DNA of 64,000 nt from RBG-16-66-20 sp040752005. GTDB taxonomy: Bacteria > Pseudomonadota > Gammaproteobacteria > Burkholderiales > SG8-39. How positions within the stretch are numbered: position 1 is the stretch's first letter; each line of letters starts with the position of its first letter. A model generated the notes under the pieces. The model was not told the DNA's origin. It did no database searches and saw only the letters and a program-made list of their open reading frames with translations. Shown one piece after another: positions 8,132 through 18,132 of this stretch. The translations under genes and the position numbers were made by a program. The stretch spans positions 53,875 through 117,874 of the forward strand of contig JBFMFX010000011.1 of assembly GCA_040752005.1 (NCBI GenBank). Reading direction: 5' to 3'.

Positions 8132-9119
8132 ATATCGCTCGCCGCGCACGGTCGCGGAGGCGGCGGCGATCCTCGCGGGCGAAGGCCCGGAGGCGATGCT
8201 GCTCGCGGGCGGCACGGACCTCCTGCCGAACATGAAGCGCCGGCACCAGACGCCGCGCGTTCTGGTGTCGCTGCGGCGCGTCGAGGACCTGAAGAAGATT
8301 TCCAACGGCGACGCGCTCACGCTTGGCGCCGGCCTCACGCTCACCGAGGTGGTGCGCGAGCCGCGCACGCCCACCGGCCTGCGGCAAGCCGCGGCGCAGG
8401 TGGCGACCGTGCATCTGCGCAACATGGGCACGCTCGGCGGCAACCTCTGTCTCGACACCCGCTGCACCTACTACAACCAGAACTACGAGTGGCGCAAGGC
8501 GATCGACTTCTGCCTGAAGAAGGACGGTGAGACCTGCTGGGTCGCCACCGCGAGCAAGCGCTGCGTCGCGGTTTCGTCCACCGACACCGCGCCGGCGCTG
8601 ATCGCACTGGGCGCGAAAGCGCGGCTTGTCGGGGCGGCGGGCGAGCGCGAGATTCCGCTCGAAGCGCTCTACCACAACGACGGGATCGAGTACCTGACCC
8701 GCAAACCGGACGAAGTGCTCACCGCAGTCCGGATCCCAGCGGGCTGGAAGAGCACTTACTGGAAGCTGCGCCGGCGCGGCGCGTTCGACTTTCCGGTGCT
8801 CGGAGTCGCCGCCGCGGCGAAGTTCGCGCCCGACGGCACGGTGATCGAGGCGAGGATCGCGCTCGGCGCCGCTGCCTCGCGTCCGTTTCTCGTCGCGACA
8901 GCGGGCGAGTTCCTCGCCGGCAGGAAGCTCGCCGACGATGTGATTGCCGAAGCGGCGAGCATGGTCGCCTCGCGCGCCAAGCCGATGGACAACACGGATC
9001 TCGACCTGTACTGGCGCAAGGAAGTCGCCGACGATCTCGCGGCGTACGCGCTGAAGGAGCTCCGCGGCGACGACATGCGGGCGACGCGGCTGCGCTTTGC
9101 GCGCTACCTGCCGGGATAG
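8109..9119 (+). CDS. hcrB: 4-hydroxybenzoyl-CoA reductase, FAD and 4Fe-4S subunit
   Basis: A 336-residue FAD-binding subunit. The FAD loops are LLAGGTDLLPNMK and MGTLGGNLCLDTR. Between them and the C-terminal domain lies the insertion typical of HcrB, with cysteines at residues 119, 135, 143 and 152. The 16-8-9 spacing equals that of the four cysteines that bind the extra 4Fe-4S cluster in Thauera HcrB. This cluster allows low-potential electrons to flow toward the Mo site and is the best evidence for the family assignment. The gene overlaps the hcrA 3' end by 23 bp. A short hairpin (CCGGGA/TCCCGG) spans the stop codon. Confidence 0.93.
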   Translation: MMRLPWFEYRSPRTVAEAAAILAGEGPEAMLLAGGTDLLPNMKRRHQTPRVLVSLRRVEDLKKISNGDALTLGAGLTLTEVVREPRTPTGLRQAAAQVATVHLRNMGTLGGNLCLDTRCTYYNQNYEWRKAIDFCLKKDGETCWVATASKRCVAVSSTDTAPALIALGAKARLVGAAGEREIPLEALYHNDGIEYLTRKPDEVLTAVRIPAGWKSTYWKLRRRGAFDFPVLGVAAAAKFAPDGTVIEARIALGAAASRPFLVATAGEFLAGRKLADDVIAEAASMVASRAKPMDNTDLDLYWRKEVADDLAAYALKELRGDDMRATRLRFARYLPG

Positions 9120-9129
9120 GGTTTCCCGG

Positions 9130-9351
9130 TCAATCGAGCGCGCAGGCGCCGGGGCCGCCAGGATGCCCGCAGGTGGCGCACGGACCGCCGGCGGGGGCCG
9201 GCTCGGCCTCGGCACCCGCGGTGGCGAACACCGAGAGCTTTTTCTCCAGCTCGGTCGCGCCGCAGGACGGGCACTCGGGCGCGGAACCCGAACGCACCAG
9301 CGTCTCGAACTCTTCGCCACAACCGCGGCACACGTATTCGTAGATCGGCAT
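9130..9351 (-). CDS. FmdB-type zinc-ribbon protein
   Basis: A 73-residue protein beginning MPIYEYVCRGCGEEFETLV, with the paired CxxC of the FmdB/CxxC_CXXC_SSSS regulatory zinc ribbon (CRGC and CPSC) and a second CATCGH pair near the C-terminus. These proteins are common in proteobacteria and often sit near asnS or aspS. The function is unproven; nucleic-acid or metal binding is likely. It is convergent with hcrB with a 10-bp gap and divergent from asnS. Confidence 0.85.
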   Translation of the reverse strand: MPIYEYVCRGCGEEFETLVRSGSAPECPSCGATELEKKLSVFATAGAEAEPAPAGGPCATCGHPGGPGACALD

Positions 9352-9400
9352 CGGTCGTTTCCTCGGCCTGTAAGTTTACACTTCGCCCGTGCGAAAGAGG

Positions 9401-10792
<1,392 letters not shown>

Positions 10793-10797
10793 CATTT

Positions 10798-11217
10798 ATG
10801 GAGAAATGGTTCGATCTCTATCGCGGCATCGTGATGCCGGCGCAATGCGACGTGTACGGCCATCTGAACGTGCGCCACTATTGCGCGTTCTTCGACGACG
10901 CCGGCTGGCACTTCCCGCGCATGGCGGGACTGTCTCTGGCCGAAATCCGCGCGCGGGGCCTGGGCACGGTCGTGGCGACGCTCACGATCGAGTTTCACCA
11001 CGAAATCACCGCCGGGCAGCTCGTGCTCGTGAGGGGCGCCGTGACGCGCGTCGGCACGAAGAGCTTTTCGCACGAAATGCGCCTGTACGAGGCCGATTCG
11101 ATGCTGCATTGCGCGACCCAGAAAACCGTCGAGGTGTGCTTCGACACGGCGGCGCGAAAGGCGGTGCCGCTGCCCGCGGACGTGCGCGAGCGGCTGAGCG
11201 CCATCGCCCTGCAATAG
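10798..11217 (+). CDS. Hotdog-fold acyl-CoA thioesterase (4-hydroxybenzoyl-CoA thioesterase/YbgC type)
   Basis: A 139-residue single hotdog domain. The active-site region AQCDVYGHLNVRHYCAFFDDAG carries the Asp and HxN pattern of the 4HBT family. It would hydrolyse an acyl- or aryl-CoA. It begins 6 bp after asnS and may be cotranscribed with it. Whether the substrate is aromatic, as the window's theme would suggest, cannot be told from sequence. Confidence 0.82.
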   Translation: MEKWFDLYRGIVMPAQCDVYGHLNVRHYCAFFDDAGWHFPRMAGLSLAEIRARGLGTVVATLTIEFHHEITAGQLVLVRGAVTRVGTKSFSHEMRLYEADSMLHCATQKTVEVCFDTAARKAVPLPADVRERLSAIALQ

Positions 11218-11338
11218 CCGTCGCCGGCGGGCGACGTGCGCCGGCTTCGCACTGACATTTCGTAACACACTGTCGCAGACGGGCGGGGCCGGGCGCGCGT
11301 CCAATACGGCGAGAGTCACGCCATCCAAAGGAGGCTTC

Positions 11339-11641
11339 ATGCGTCGCATGCTCGCCATGGCAGTGGGTGCCGCGCTTTCGCTCGGCACCGTCCTTCCCGC
11401 GGCGGCGGACCCGCCTCGCTGGGCGCCGGCGCACGGCTGGAAGCACAAGCACCATCGCCCGCACCCGGTCGCATGGGGCGCGCCGCCGGTCGTCGCGTAC
11501 GTCGCTGCGCCGGTCGTCGCATACGTCCCCCCGCCGGTGGTGGTGATCCGGCCGCAGCCGGTCTACGTCTATCCGGCGTACCCGCGGCACCAGCCGGGCT
11601 GGGACATCTCGATCGGCATCCGCTTCGGCGGCTACCTCTGA
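11339..11641 (+). CDS. Small secreted Pro/Val-rich protein (PXPV-repeat-like)
   Basis: A 100-residue protein with a clear signal peptide (MRRMLAMAVGAALSLGTVLPAAADP). A His-rich stretch (WKHKHHRPHP) follows, then short repeats such as PPVVAYVAAPVVAYVPPPVVV, and a glycine-rich end (DISIGIRFGGYL). This layout resembles PXPV-repeat proteins of Burkholderiales, which have no proven function. AAAGGAGG lies 5 nt before the ATG. It is expected in the periplasm or outer membrane; the His cluster could bind metal. Confidence 0.75.
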   Translation: MRRMLAMAVGAALSLGTVLPAAADPPRWAPAHGWKHKHHRPHPVAWGAPPVVAYVAAPVVAYVPPPVVVIRPQPVYVYPAYPRHQPGWDISIGIRFGGYL

Positions 11642-11670
11642 GCCGCGGCGAGGCGTACCATGGTGCGGTC

Positions 11671-12354
11671 ATGCGCACCGTGGACGAATCGGAATTCGCC
11701 GCCCAACGCCGGCAGATGCTGGCCGACATCGCCGCGCATACGGAGCTGGTGCAGGAACGCATCGGCAAGAGCGCGCTCGCCGAGGGCGTGATGGCGGCGA
11801 TGGCCAGGGTACCGCGCCACCGCTTCGTGCCGGCGGAGATCCGGCGCTTCGCCTATCTCGATCAACCGCTGCCGATCGGCTACGGCAAGACCATCTCGCA
11901 GCCGTTCATCGTCGCGTTGATGACCGACCTGCTCGAGCCGCGGGCCGAGGACCGGGTGCTGGAGATCGGCTCCGGCATGGGCTACCAGGCGGCGGTGCTC
12001 GCGACGCTCGTCGAGCGCGTCTACAGCGTCGAGATCATTGCCGAGCTGGCCGAGGAGGCAACGGCGCGGCTGGAGGAGGCCGGCTTCGACGGCATCGAGA
12101 TCCGCGTCGGGAACGGCTATTACGGCTGGCCCGAGCATGCGCCGTTCGACAAGATCATCGTCACCGCCGCGCCGCAGCTCGTGCCGCCGCCGCTGCTCGC
12201 GCAGCTCAGGCCCGGCGGCCGGATGGTGATTCCGGCGGGACTGCCCGACAGCCAGCAACTGATGCTGGTGGAGAAGGGCGCCGACGGCCGGATCGCGATG
12301 CGCGAGATCCTGCCGGTGCGGTTCTCGACGCTGGAGGAAGAAGCCGAGTTCTGA
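11671..12354 (+). CDS. pcm: Protein-L-isoaspartate O-methyltransferase
   Basis: A 227-residue SAM-dependent methyltransferase that repairs isoaspartyl residues in aged proteins. The typical features are VPRHRFVPAEIRRFAYLDQP, the substrate loop GYGKTISQPFIVALM, the SAM motif VLEIGSGMGYQAAVLA and the post-I region VYSVEII. The length fits the family. ATG 11671 is the first codon consistent with the family N-terminus. The gene starts 29 bp after the PXPV-like gene. Confidence 0.92.
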   Translation: MRTVDESEFAAQRRQMLADIAAHTELVQERIGKSALAEGVMAAMARVPRHRFVPAEIRRFAYLDQPLPIGYGKTISQPFIVALMTDLLEPRAEDRVLEIGSGMGYQAAVLATLVERVYSVEIIAELAEEATARLEEAGFDGIEIRVGNGYYGWPEHAPFDKIIVTAAPQLVPPPLLAQLRPGGRMVIPAGLPDSQQLMLVEKGADGRIAMREILPVRFSTLEEEAEF

Positions 12355-12514
12355 GCTGGCGGCGAGGCCGCGCGTCAGGGTGCGCGAGCCGGATCGCGCG
12401 CCCGCGTGGCGACGGTGCGCGCCGGCGGGCGATTGCGCTCCAGGGACAGCGCGACGCCGTGCAGCCGCTCGGGCATGGCGCCCGCGCAGTTTGGATTACG
12501 ATCCGCCCGGGAGC

Positions 12515-14329
12515 ATGGAACACGGCAGCGCGATTCTGATCCAGAGCGTGGTATTCCTCGGCTCGGCGGTGCTTGCCGTCGTGCTCTCGCACCGCCTCGG
12601 GCTCGGATCGGTCGCGGGCTATCTCCTCGCCGGGATCGCGATCGGGCCCTTCGGCCTAAAGCTCGTCGGACATGTCGAGGACGTGCGGCCGCTCGCCGAG
12701 CTGGGCGTGGTGTTCCTGCTCTTCGTCATCGGGCTGGAGCTGGAACCGCGCCGGCTCTGGCAGATGCGCGTGCCGCTGGTCGCGCTCGGTGCCTCGCAGG
12801 TCGCCGGATCGATCGTGCTCATCGTGGCGGGGGCGTGGGCCGCGGGGGCGGACCTGCGCGTCGGTCTGGTCGCCGGCATGGCGCTGTCGCTTTCCTCGAC
12901 CGCGCTCGCGCTCGCGCCGCTCACCGAGCGCGGCGCGCTGAAGACGCGGGGCGGGCAGTCGGCCTTCGCGATTCTGCTCTTTCAGGACATCGCCGTGATC
13001 CCGATGCTCGCGGTGCTCGCGCTTCTGGGCACGAGGGACGCGGCGCCGGCTTTTTCCTGGACTGGTTTCGCCTTCGCGGCGGCGGTGATCGCGGCGACCC
13101 TGGTCGGCGGCCATTACCTCGCCCGGCCGGTGTTCCGGCACATCGCGCGACTGCGCCAGCGCGAGATCTTCACCGCGTTCGCGCTCGCACTGGTGCTCGG
13201 CATCGCCTGGGGATACGAATCGGCCGGGCTCTCGATGGCCCTCGGCACTTTCCTCGCCGGCGTGCTGCTCGCCGAGTCCGAATACCGCCACGAGATCGTG
13301 GCGGCGGTGGATCCGTTCAAGGGGCTGCTGCTCGGGCTGTTCTTCATCACCGTCGGCATGAGCGTGGATTTCGCGCAGCTCGCGGCGCGCCCGCTTCTCA
13401 TTGTCGGGCTGATCGCGGGCCTGTTCGTGCTCAAGAGCACGGTGCTGTGGGTCATCGCGCGGCTGGCGAGGCTGCCGCCCGACGAGCGCCCGCTTTTCAT
13501 CCTGCTGCTTGCACAGGGCGGCGAGTTCGCGTTCGTCATTCTCACACTCGCGGTGCAGCAGGACGTGATGCCGGCGGCGACGGCGCAGGCGATCACGCTG
13601 GCGGTGGCGCTCTCGATGCTCTCGACGCCGCTGCTGCTGGTGCTGCACGACCGCGTGCTCGCGCCGCGCTTTGCGCCGGCGCAGGTGCGCGAGCCCGAGC
13701 GCCCGCAAGCGAGCAAGGTGATCGTCGCCGGACTGGGGCGCATCGGCCAGGTCGTGGCGCGGCTGCTGCACGCGAGCGGCTACGAGCCGACCATTCTCGA
13801 TGACGATCCCGACCATGTCGAGCAGTGCCGGCGCTTCGGCTTCCGCGTGTTCTACGGCGATGCGACGCGGCTCGATCTGCTGGAAGCCGCGGGCGCGGCG
13901 CAGGCCGACTTCCTGGTGATCGCGCTCGATGATCCGGTGGCGACCACGCAGCTCGCGCGCACGGCGATGCGGCACTTCCCGAACCTGAAGATCATTGCGC
14001 GGGCGCGCGACATGCGGCACCTGTTCGAGCTGCGCGACCTCGGCGTGCAGATCATCGAGCGCGAGACCTTCGAATCGGCGCTGGAGCTGGGGCGCGCGGC
14101 GCTCGCGGCGATCAGCGGCGACCCGGAGCGCGCCCGCCGCGCGGCGCGAAGCTTCGCGCGGCACGACCAGGAAGTGCTCGCCAAGCTGTACGAGGTCCAC
14201 CGCACCGCGCCGGACGCGCACGTGTCGGTGTCCAACGAGCTGCGCGACCAGTTCGCGCGCACGCTGCGCGCAGACGAGGAGGCGATCGCCGCCGACGAGG
14301 CGAGGGCGACTCAGGGCAAGGACGCCTGA
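12515..14329 (+). CDS. CPA2-family monovalent cation/H+ antiporter with TrkA-N domain (KefB/KefC/YbaL-like)
   Basis: A 604-residue inner-membrane protein. About a dozen hydrophobic helices occupy residues 5-385 and include AGIAIGPFGLKLVGHVEDV, LGVVFLLFVIGLELEPRRLW and the signature LLFQDIAVIPMLAVLALLG. An RCK/TrkA-N nucleotide-binding domain follows (KVIVAGLGRIGQVVARLL, FYGDATRLDLLEAAG) with a charged tail. It probably exchanges K+ for protons under electrophile or osmotic stress. No KefF/KefG ancillary gene is adjacent. Confidence 0.9.
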   Translation: MEHGSAILIQSVVFLGSAVLAVVLSHRLGLGSVAGYLLAGIAIGPFGLKLVGHVEDVRPLAELGVVFLLFVIGLELEPRRLWQMRVPLVALGASQVAGSIVLIVAGAWAAGADLRVGLVAGMALSLSSTALALAPLTERGALKTRGGQSAFAILLFQDIAVIPMLAVLALLGTRDAAPAFSWTGFAFAAAVIAATLVGGHYLARPVFRHIARLRQREIFTAFALALVLGIAWGYESAGLSMALGTFLAGVLLAESEYRHEIVAAVDPFKGLLLGLFFITVGMSVDFAQLAARPLLIVGLIAGLFVLKSTVLWVIARLARLPPDERPLFILLLAQGGEFAFVILTLAVQQDVMPAATAQAITLAVALSMLSTPLLLVLHDRVLAPRFAPAQVREPERPQASKVIVAGLGRIGQVVARLLHASGYEPTILDDDPDHVEQCRRFGFRVFYGDATRLDLLEAAGAAQADFLVIALDDPVATTQLARTAMRHFPNLKIIARARDMRHLFELRDLGVQIIERETFESALELGRAALAAISGDPERARRAARSFARHDQEVLAKLYEVHRTAPDAHVSVSNELRDQFARTLRADEEAIAADEARATQGKDA

Positions 14330-14337
14330 GGCCGCGC

Positions 14338-14562
14338 TCAGGCGTCCCGGACGCGGACGAGCTTGGTGCGCGCGGAGGCGCCCGACTTGATGGCGACCGC
14401 GGACTTCGGGCGGTTGAAGCAGCGGGCGACGAGGGCGATCAGCTCCGCGTTGGCCTTGCCTTCCACCGGCGGCGACTTCAGGCGTGCGAGCCAGCTCCCG
14501 TCGGGCTGCGGCACAAGCGAGCTCTCCCGGGAATTCGGCTTGACGCGGATTCGCAGGATCAC
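14338..14562 (-). CDS. DUF167/YggU family protein
   Basis: A 74-residue conserved protein. The motifs RIRVKPNSRESSLVPQPDG, SPPVEGKANAELIALVA and KSAVAIKSGASARTKLVRV are those of the YggU family, which is of unknown function. The GTG start at 14562 lies 1 bp after the stop of the aldo/keto reductase gene, so the two are probably cotranscribed. It is convergent with the antiporter gene. Confidence 0.88.
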   Translation of the reverse strand: MILRIRVKPNSRESSLVPQPDGSWLARLKSPPVEGKANAELIALVARCFNRPKSAVAIKSGASARTKLVRVRDA

Positions 14563-14563
14563 G

Positions 14564-15403
14564 CTAAGCGAGCTCGGCGAGGTCCTCGGCGGAGAGCCGC
14601 AGTTGCGCCGCGGCGACGTTCTCCTGCAGGTGCGCGAGGCTCGCGGTGCCCGGGATCGGCAGCATCCACGGCGATTTCACGAGCAGCCACGCGAGCGCGA
14701 CCTGCGCCGGCGTGGCCTTGTGCCGCGCCACCACCTTCCTCACGTTCGCCCGGCCGAGTACGGCACCGGCGCCGAGCGGATACCAGGGAAGGAACGCGAT
14801 TCCGAGCCGGTCGCATGCGGCGAGCATGTCCTCGGAGGAGCGATCGCCGAGGTTGTACTCGTTCTGCACCGACACGATTGGGCAGATCCGCCGCGCCTGC
14901 TCGAGCTGCCCCACAGTGACGTTCGACAGCCCCACGTGGCGGATCTTGCCCGCGCGCTGCGCCTCGGCGAGCGTGCCGACCGAATCCTCGAACGGCACGC
15001 GTGGATCGGGCGCATGCAGCTGGTAGAGGTCTATGCACTCGAGCCGCAGCCGCCGCAGGCTGCCCTCGATCGCCTTGCGCAGGTGCTGCGGCCGTCCGCA
15101 GGGCTCCCACGCCGAAGGGCGCGGCCTGAGCAGCCCGCCCTTGGTGCCGATCACGACACCGCGCGGATAAGGGTGCAGCGCTTCGGCGATCAGCTCCTCG
15201 TCCACGTGCGGCCCGTAGCTGTCGGCGGTGTCGAAGAAGTTGACCCCCAGCTCCACCGCACGGCGCAACACCGCGTGCGCGGCGCTTCGGTCCTTCGGCG
15301 GGCCCCACACCTGCGGTCCGCAGACGCGCATCGCACCGAAGCCCATGCGGTTCACCGTGAGATCGCCGAGCTTCACCGTCCCGGCCGCGGCCGCGTTCAC
15401 CAT
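14564..15403 (-). CDS. Aldo/keto reductase
   Basis: A 279-residue TIM-barrel NADPH-dependent oxidoreductase. The family motifs are LGVNFFDTADSYGPHVDEELI (Asp and Tyr of the catalytic tetrad), VIGTKGG for the lysine, DLYQLHAPDPRVP for the histidine and LPIPGTASLAHLQENVAA near the C-terminus. The physiological substrate is unknown. It is divergent from the flavin monooxygenase gene with only 19 bp between the starts. Confidence 0.9.
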   Translation of the reverse strand: MVNAAAAGTVKLGDLTVNRMGFGAMRVCGPQVWGPPKDRSAAHAVLRRAVELGVNFFDTADSYGPHVDEELIAEALHPYPRGVVIGTKGGLLRPRPSAWEPCGRPQHLRKAIEGSLRRLRLECIDLYQLHAPDPRVPFEDSVGTLAEAQRAGKIRHVGLSNVTVGQLEQARRICPIVSVQNEYNLGDRSSEDMLAACDRLGIAFLPWYPLGAGAVLGRANVRKVVARHKATPAQVALAWLLVKSPWMLPIPGTASLAHLQENVAAAQLRLSAEDLAELA

Positions 15404-15422
15404 GTGCCATTAGAATAGCGGA

Positions 15423-16550
15423 GTGCGAATCGCAGTGGTAGGCGCGGGCCCCGCCGGCCTGCTCTTTTCCCTTCTCATCAAGCGCCGCTTTCCGAAGTGG
15501 GACGTGCGCGTCGCCGAGCAGAACCCGGCCGATGCGACGTTCGGCTTCGGCGTGGTGTTTTCCGAAGGTGCGCTCGCGTTCCTGGAGCGTGATGCGCCGG
15601 ATCTGCACGCGAGCCTCACGGCGCGCATGGAGTCCTGGCCGATGCAGCGGATCGTCCATCGCGGCGAGCGCGTGGACGTGGACGGCAACGGCTTTTCGGC
15701 GATCGGCCGGCTGCCGCTGCTCCAGTTCCTGCAGGCGCTTTGCCGCGACGCCGGCGTGCCGGTCGCATACGGCCGCACGGTCACCTCGCTCGCGCAACTG
15801 GGCGAGGCGGATCTGGTCGTCGGCGCCGACGGCGTCAATTCGATGGTGCGGCGCGAGCGGGAATCGGAGTTCGGCACGCGCATCGAGTGGCTGAACAACC
15901 GCTTCGCGTGGTACGGGGTGGCGCTGCCGTTCGAGTGCCTGACGCTCACGTTCCGCGAAAGCGAATGGGGCGCGTTCGTCGCGCACCACTACCGGTATAC
16001 CCCGATGATGAGCACCTTCATCGTCGAGTGCGACGAGGCGACCTGGCGCCGGGCGGGCCTCGACCGGGCGAGCGACGCCGAGTCGCGCGCGATCTGCGAG
16101 CGCGTGTTCGAGAAAGACCTCGCCGGCCGGCCGCTGCTGTCGAACAAGTCCATCTGGCGGCGCTTTCCGCTGCTCTGGAACGAGCGCTGGAGCGCCGGCA
16201 ACGCCGTGCTGATCGGCGATGCGCTGAGGACGATGCATTTTTCCATCGGCTCGGGCACGCGCGCGGCGTTCGAGGACGCGATCGCGCTCGATCGCGCCTT
16301 CGCAGTGGCGGGCGACGACGTGCCGCGTGCATTGGCGGAGTTCGAGCGCAGCCGCCGCCCGGTGGTGGAAAAGCTCCACGCGGCCGCCAACCGCAGCTCG
16401 ACCTGGTACGAGGAGTTTCCGGCGCGCATGGCCCGCTTCGACGCCCTCGGCCTCGCCTACGACTACATGACGCGGAGCGGCCGCATGACCGACGAGCGGC
16501 TGCGCGAAATGGCGCCGAAGTTCATGGCGCGGGTCGAGGCGCGGCGATGA
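15423..16550 (+). CDS. FAD-dependent monooxygenase related to aryl-CoA (salicyloyl-/2-aminobenzoyl-CoA) hydroxylases
   Basis: A 375-residue flavoprotein monooxygenase. The FAD dinucleotide-binding start is RIAVVGAGPAGLLFSLLIKR, followed by ATFGFGVVFSEGALAFL, the motif DLVVGADGVNSMVRRE and the second FAD motif GNAVLIGDALRTMHFSIGSG. The FGFGVVFS and MHFSIGSG segments are typical of aryl-CoA hydroxylases such as the N-terminal part of 2-aminobenzoyl-CoA monooxygenase/reductase and salicyloyl-CoA 5-hydroxylase. The short single-domain form is seen here. The GTG start is at 15423. The stop overlaps the sir2 start (ATGA). A gentisate-dioxygenase-like gene nearby suggests salicylate chemistry, which is inference. 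Confidence 0.8.
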   Translation: MRIAVVGAGPAGLLFSLLIKRRFPKWDVRVAEQNPADATFGFGVVFSEGALAFLERDAPDLHASLTARMESWPMQRIVHRGERVDVDGNGFSAIGRLPLLQFLQALCRDAGVPVAYGRTVTSLAQLGEADLVVGADGVNSMVRRERESEFGTRIEWLNNRFAWYGVALPFECLTLTFRESEWGAFVAHHYRYTPMMSTFIVECDEATWRRAGLDRASDAESRAICERVFEKDLAGRPLLSNKSIWRRFPLLWNERWSAGNAVLIGDALRTMHFSIGSGTRAAFEDAIALDRAFAVAGDDVPRALAEFERSRRPVVEKLHAAANRSSTWYEEFPARMARFDALGLAYDYMTRSGRMTDERLREMAPKFMARVEARR

Positions 16551-17290
16551 TCCGCGAGGTCCGCCGCTGGGTGGAAGCGGCGCGCCGCGTCGTGGTGCTG
16601 ACGGGAGCGGGCATCTCGACCGACTCGGGCATTCCGGACTTCCGCGGCCCGCAGGGCGTGTGGACGAAGAACCCGCTCGCCGAGAAGCTCTCCGACATTC
16701 GCTACTACATGGCCGATCCCGAGGTACGCAAGGCGGCGTGGAAGGCGCGCATGGACCATGCCGCCTGGACGGCGAAGCCGAACCGCGGTCACCTCGCGCT
16801 GGTGGCGCTGGAGCGCCGCGGCAAGCTTCACGCGCTCATTACGCAGAACATAGACGAGCTTCACCAGCTGGCTGGCAACTCGCCCGAGAAGGTGATCGAG
16901 GTTCACGGCACGATGCGAAAGGTCGTGTGCATGAATTGCGGCTGGCGCGGGCCGATGCTGCAGGTGCTCGAGCGCGTGCGCGCCGGCGAGGACGACCCTC
17001 CGTGCCGTGCCTGCGGAGGCATCCTCAAGAGCGCGACCGTCTCCTTTGGCCAGGCGCTGGACCCGCAGGTCATGGACCGGGCGATGCGCGCGGCGGCGGA
17101 GGCGGAGGTGCTGCTCGCCGTCGGCACGACGCTTCAGGTCTATCCCGTGGCCGGAGTCGTTCCGGCCGCGAAGGCGGCGGGCGCGCGGGTCGCGATCGTC
17201 AACGGCAGCCCGACGGCGATGGACGATCTCGCCGACGCGGTGCTCGCCGGTTCCATCAGCGAGCTGCTGCCGGAAATCGTCGGCGCATGA
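16547..17290 (+). CDS. NAD-dependent protein deacylase, Sir2 family
   Basis: A 247-residue sirtuin. The NAD-binding GAGISTDSGIPDFRGPQG, the catalytic TQNIDELHQLAG and EVHGTM histidine, and a CxxC...CxxC zinc site (CMNCGW, CRACGG) are all present. It removes acyl groups from lysine using NAD. It is translationally coupled on both sides (ATGA overlaps) to the monooxygenase and the FkbM methyltransferase. In Rhodopseudomonas, sirtuins reactivate acetylated benzoate-CoA ligases. The ligase in this window has the matching PKTATGK lysine, so this is a possible target. Confidence 0.9.
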   Translation: MIREVRRWVEAARRVVVLTGAGISTDSGIPDFRGPQGVWTKNPLAEKLSDIRYYMADPEVRKAAWKARMDHAAWTAKPNRGHLALVALERRGKLHALITQNIDELHQLAGNSPEKVIEVHGTMRKVVCMNCGWRGPMLQVLERVRAGEDDPPCRACGGILKSATVSFGQALDPQVMDRAMRAAAEAEVLLAVGTTLQVYPVAGVVPAAKAAGARVAIVNGSPTAMDDLADAVLAGSISELLPEIVGA

Positions 17291-18132
17291 AGCCGCGCGG
17301 CTTGCGCGAACGGATCCGGCGCGCACGGCTGTACTGGAACTCCCGCGCATTGTTCCGCGAATGCCTTGCCGATCCGGGCCTCGCCTGGCGGCTGCCGTTC
17401 GCGCCTTCGGACGCGAGCGTGCAGGTGCGCTTCACTTCCGGCCGCACCTTCGCCATGCCGGCACATCACTGGCCGCTGCTCCCCACCGCGTGCCGGCTCG
17501 AGCGCATGGGCGCCGAATTCGAGTTCCTCGCCGACGAAAAGCGCATCCGGCTCGACGGGCTCACTTTCCATGCGCCGCTCTGGACGAGAAACGAGGCCGA
17601 TTACCTGCGCGAAGCGCTGCTGGAGGACGTGTACGGCGCGAAGAAGCGTCCCTGGAACGGTGCGGTGGTGGTGGACGTCGGCGCCTACATCGGCGACACC
17701 GCGCTCGCCTTTGCGAGGACGGGCGCGACGGTGCACGCGGTCGAGCCCTCGCAGGTTTTCTGCGGCTTCATCCGCAGGAACGCCGCGGTGAACGGGCTGA
17801 CGGAACGGGTGATCGTGCACCCGGTCGGGCTCGCCGAGCGCGAGCGCGAGGAGACGACCGCGAACGACACGCTGCGCTTCGTCGAGGGGGTGGACTATAC
17901 GCTGCGCCACCTTCCCGCCGCAGTAGACCTCCTCAAGCTCGACTGCGAGGGCGCGGAATACTACCTGCTCGCCGATCGGCGCTTTCTCGGTCGGCTCGCG
18001 CCGCGCGAGATCCGCATGGAATACCATCATGGCGCCGCGCCGCTCCTGCCGCTTCTGCAGGCGGCAGGCTATACGGTCGAGCAGAATGCGCCGGCAGGCG
18101 AAGTCGGACTGCTCGCCGCGCGCCGACGCTAG
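17287..18132 (+). CDS. FkbM-family SAM-dependent methyltransferase
   Basis: A 281-residue protein with the SAM-binding motif VVVDVGAYIGDTALAFARTG, the acidic residue in VHAVEPS and the FkbM signature LLKLDCEGAEYYLL. FkbM enzymes usually O-methylate sugars or polyketides; the substrate here is unknown. It is the third gene of the overlapping monooxygenase-sir2 unit. The 3' end overlaps the convergent cupin gene by CTAG. Confidence 0.82.
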   Translation: MKPRGLRERIRRARLYWNSRALFRECLADPGLAWRLPFAPSDASVQVRFTSGRTFAMPAHHWPLLPTACRLERMGAEFEFLADEKRIRLDGLTFHAPLWTRNEADYLREALLEDVYGAKKRPWNGAVVVDVGAYIGDTALAFARTGATVHAVEPSQVFCGFIRRNAAVNGLTERVIVHPVGLAEREREETTANDTLRFVEGVDYTLRHLPAAVDLLKLDCEGAEYYLLADRRFLGRLAPREIRMEYHHGAAPLLPLLQAAGYTVEQNAPAGEVGLLAARRR

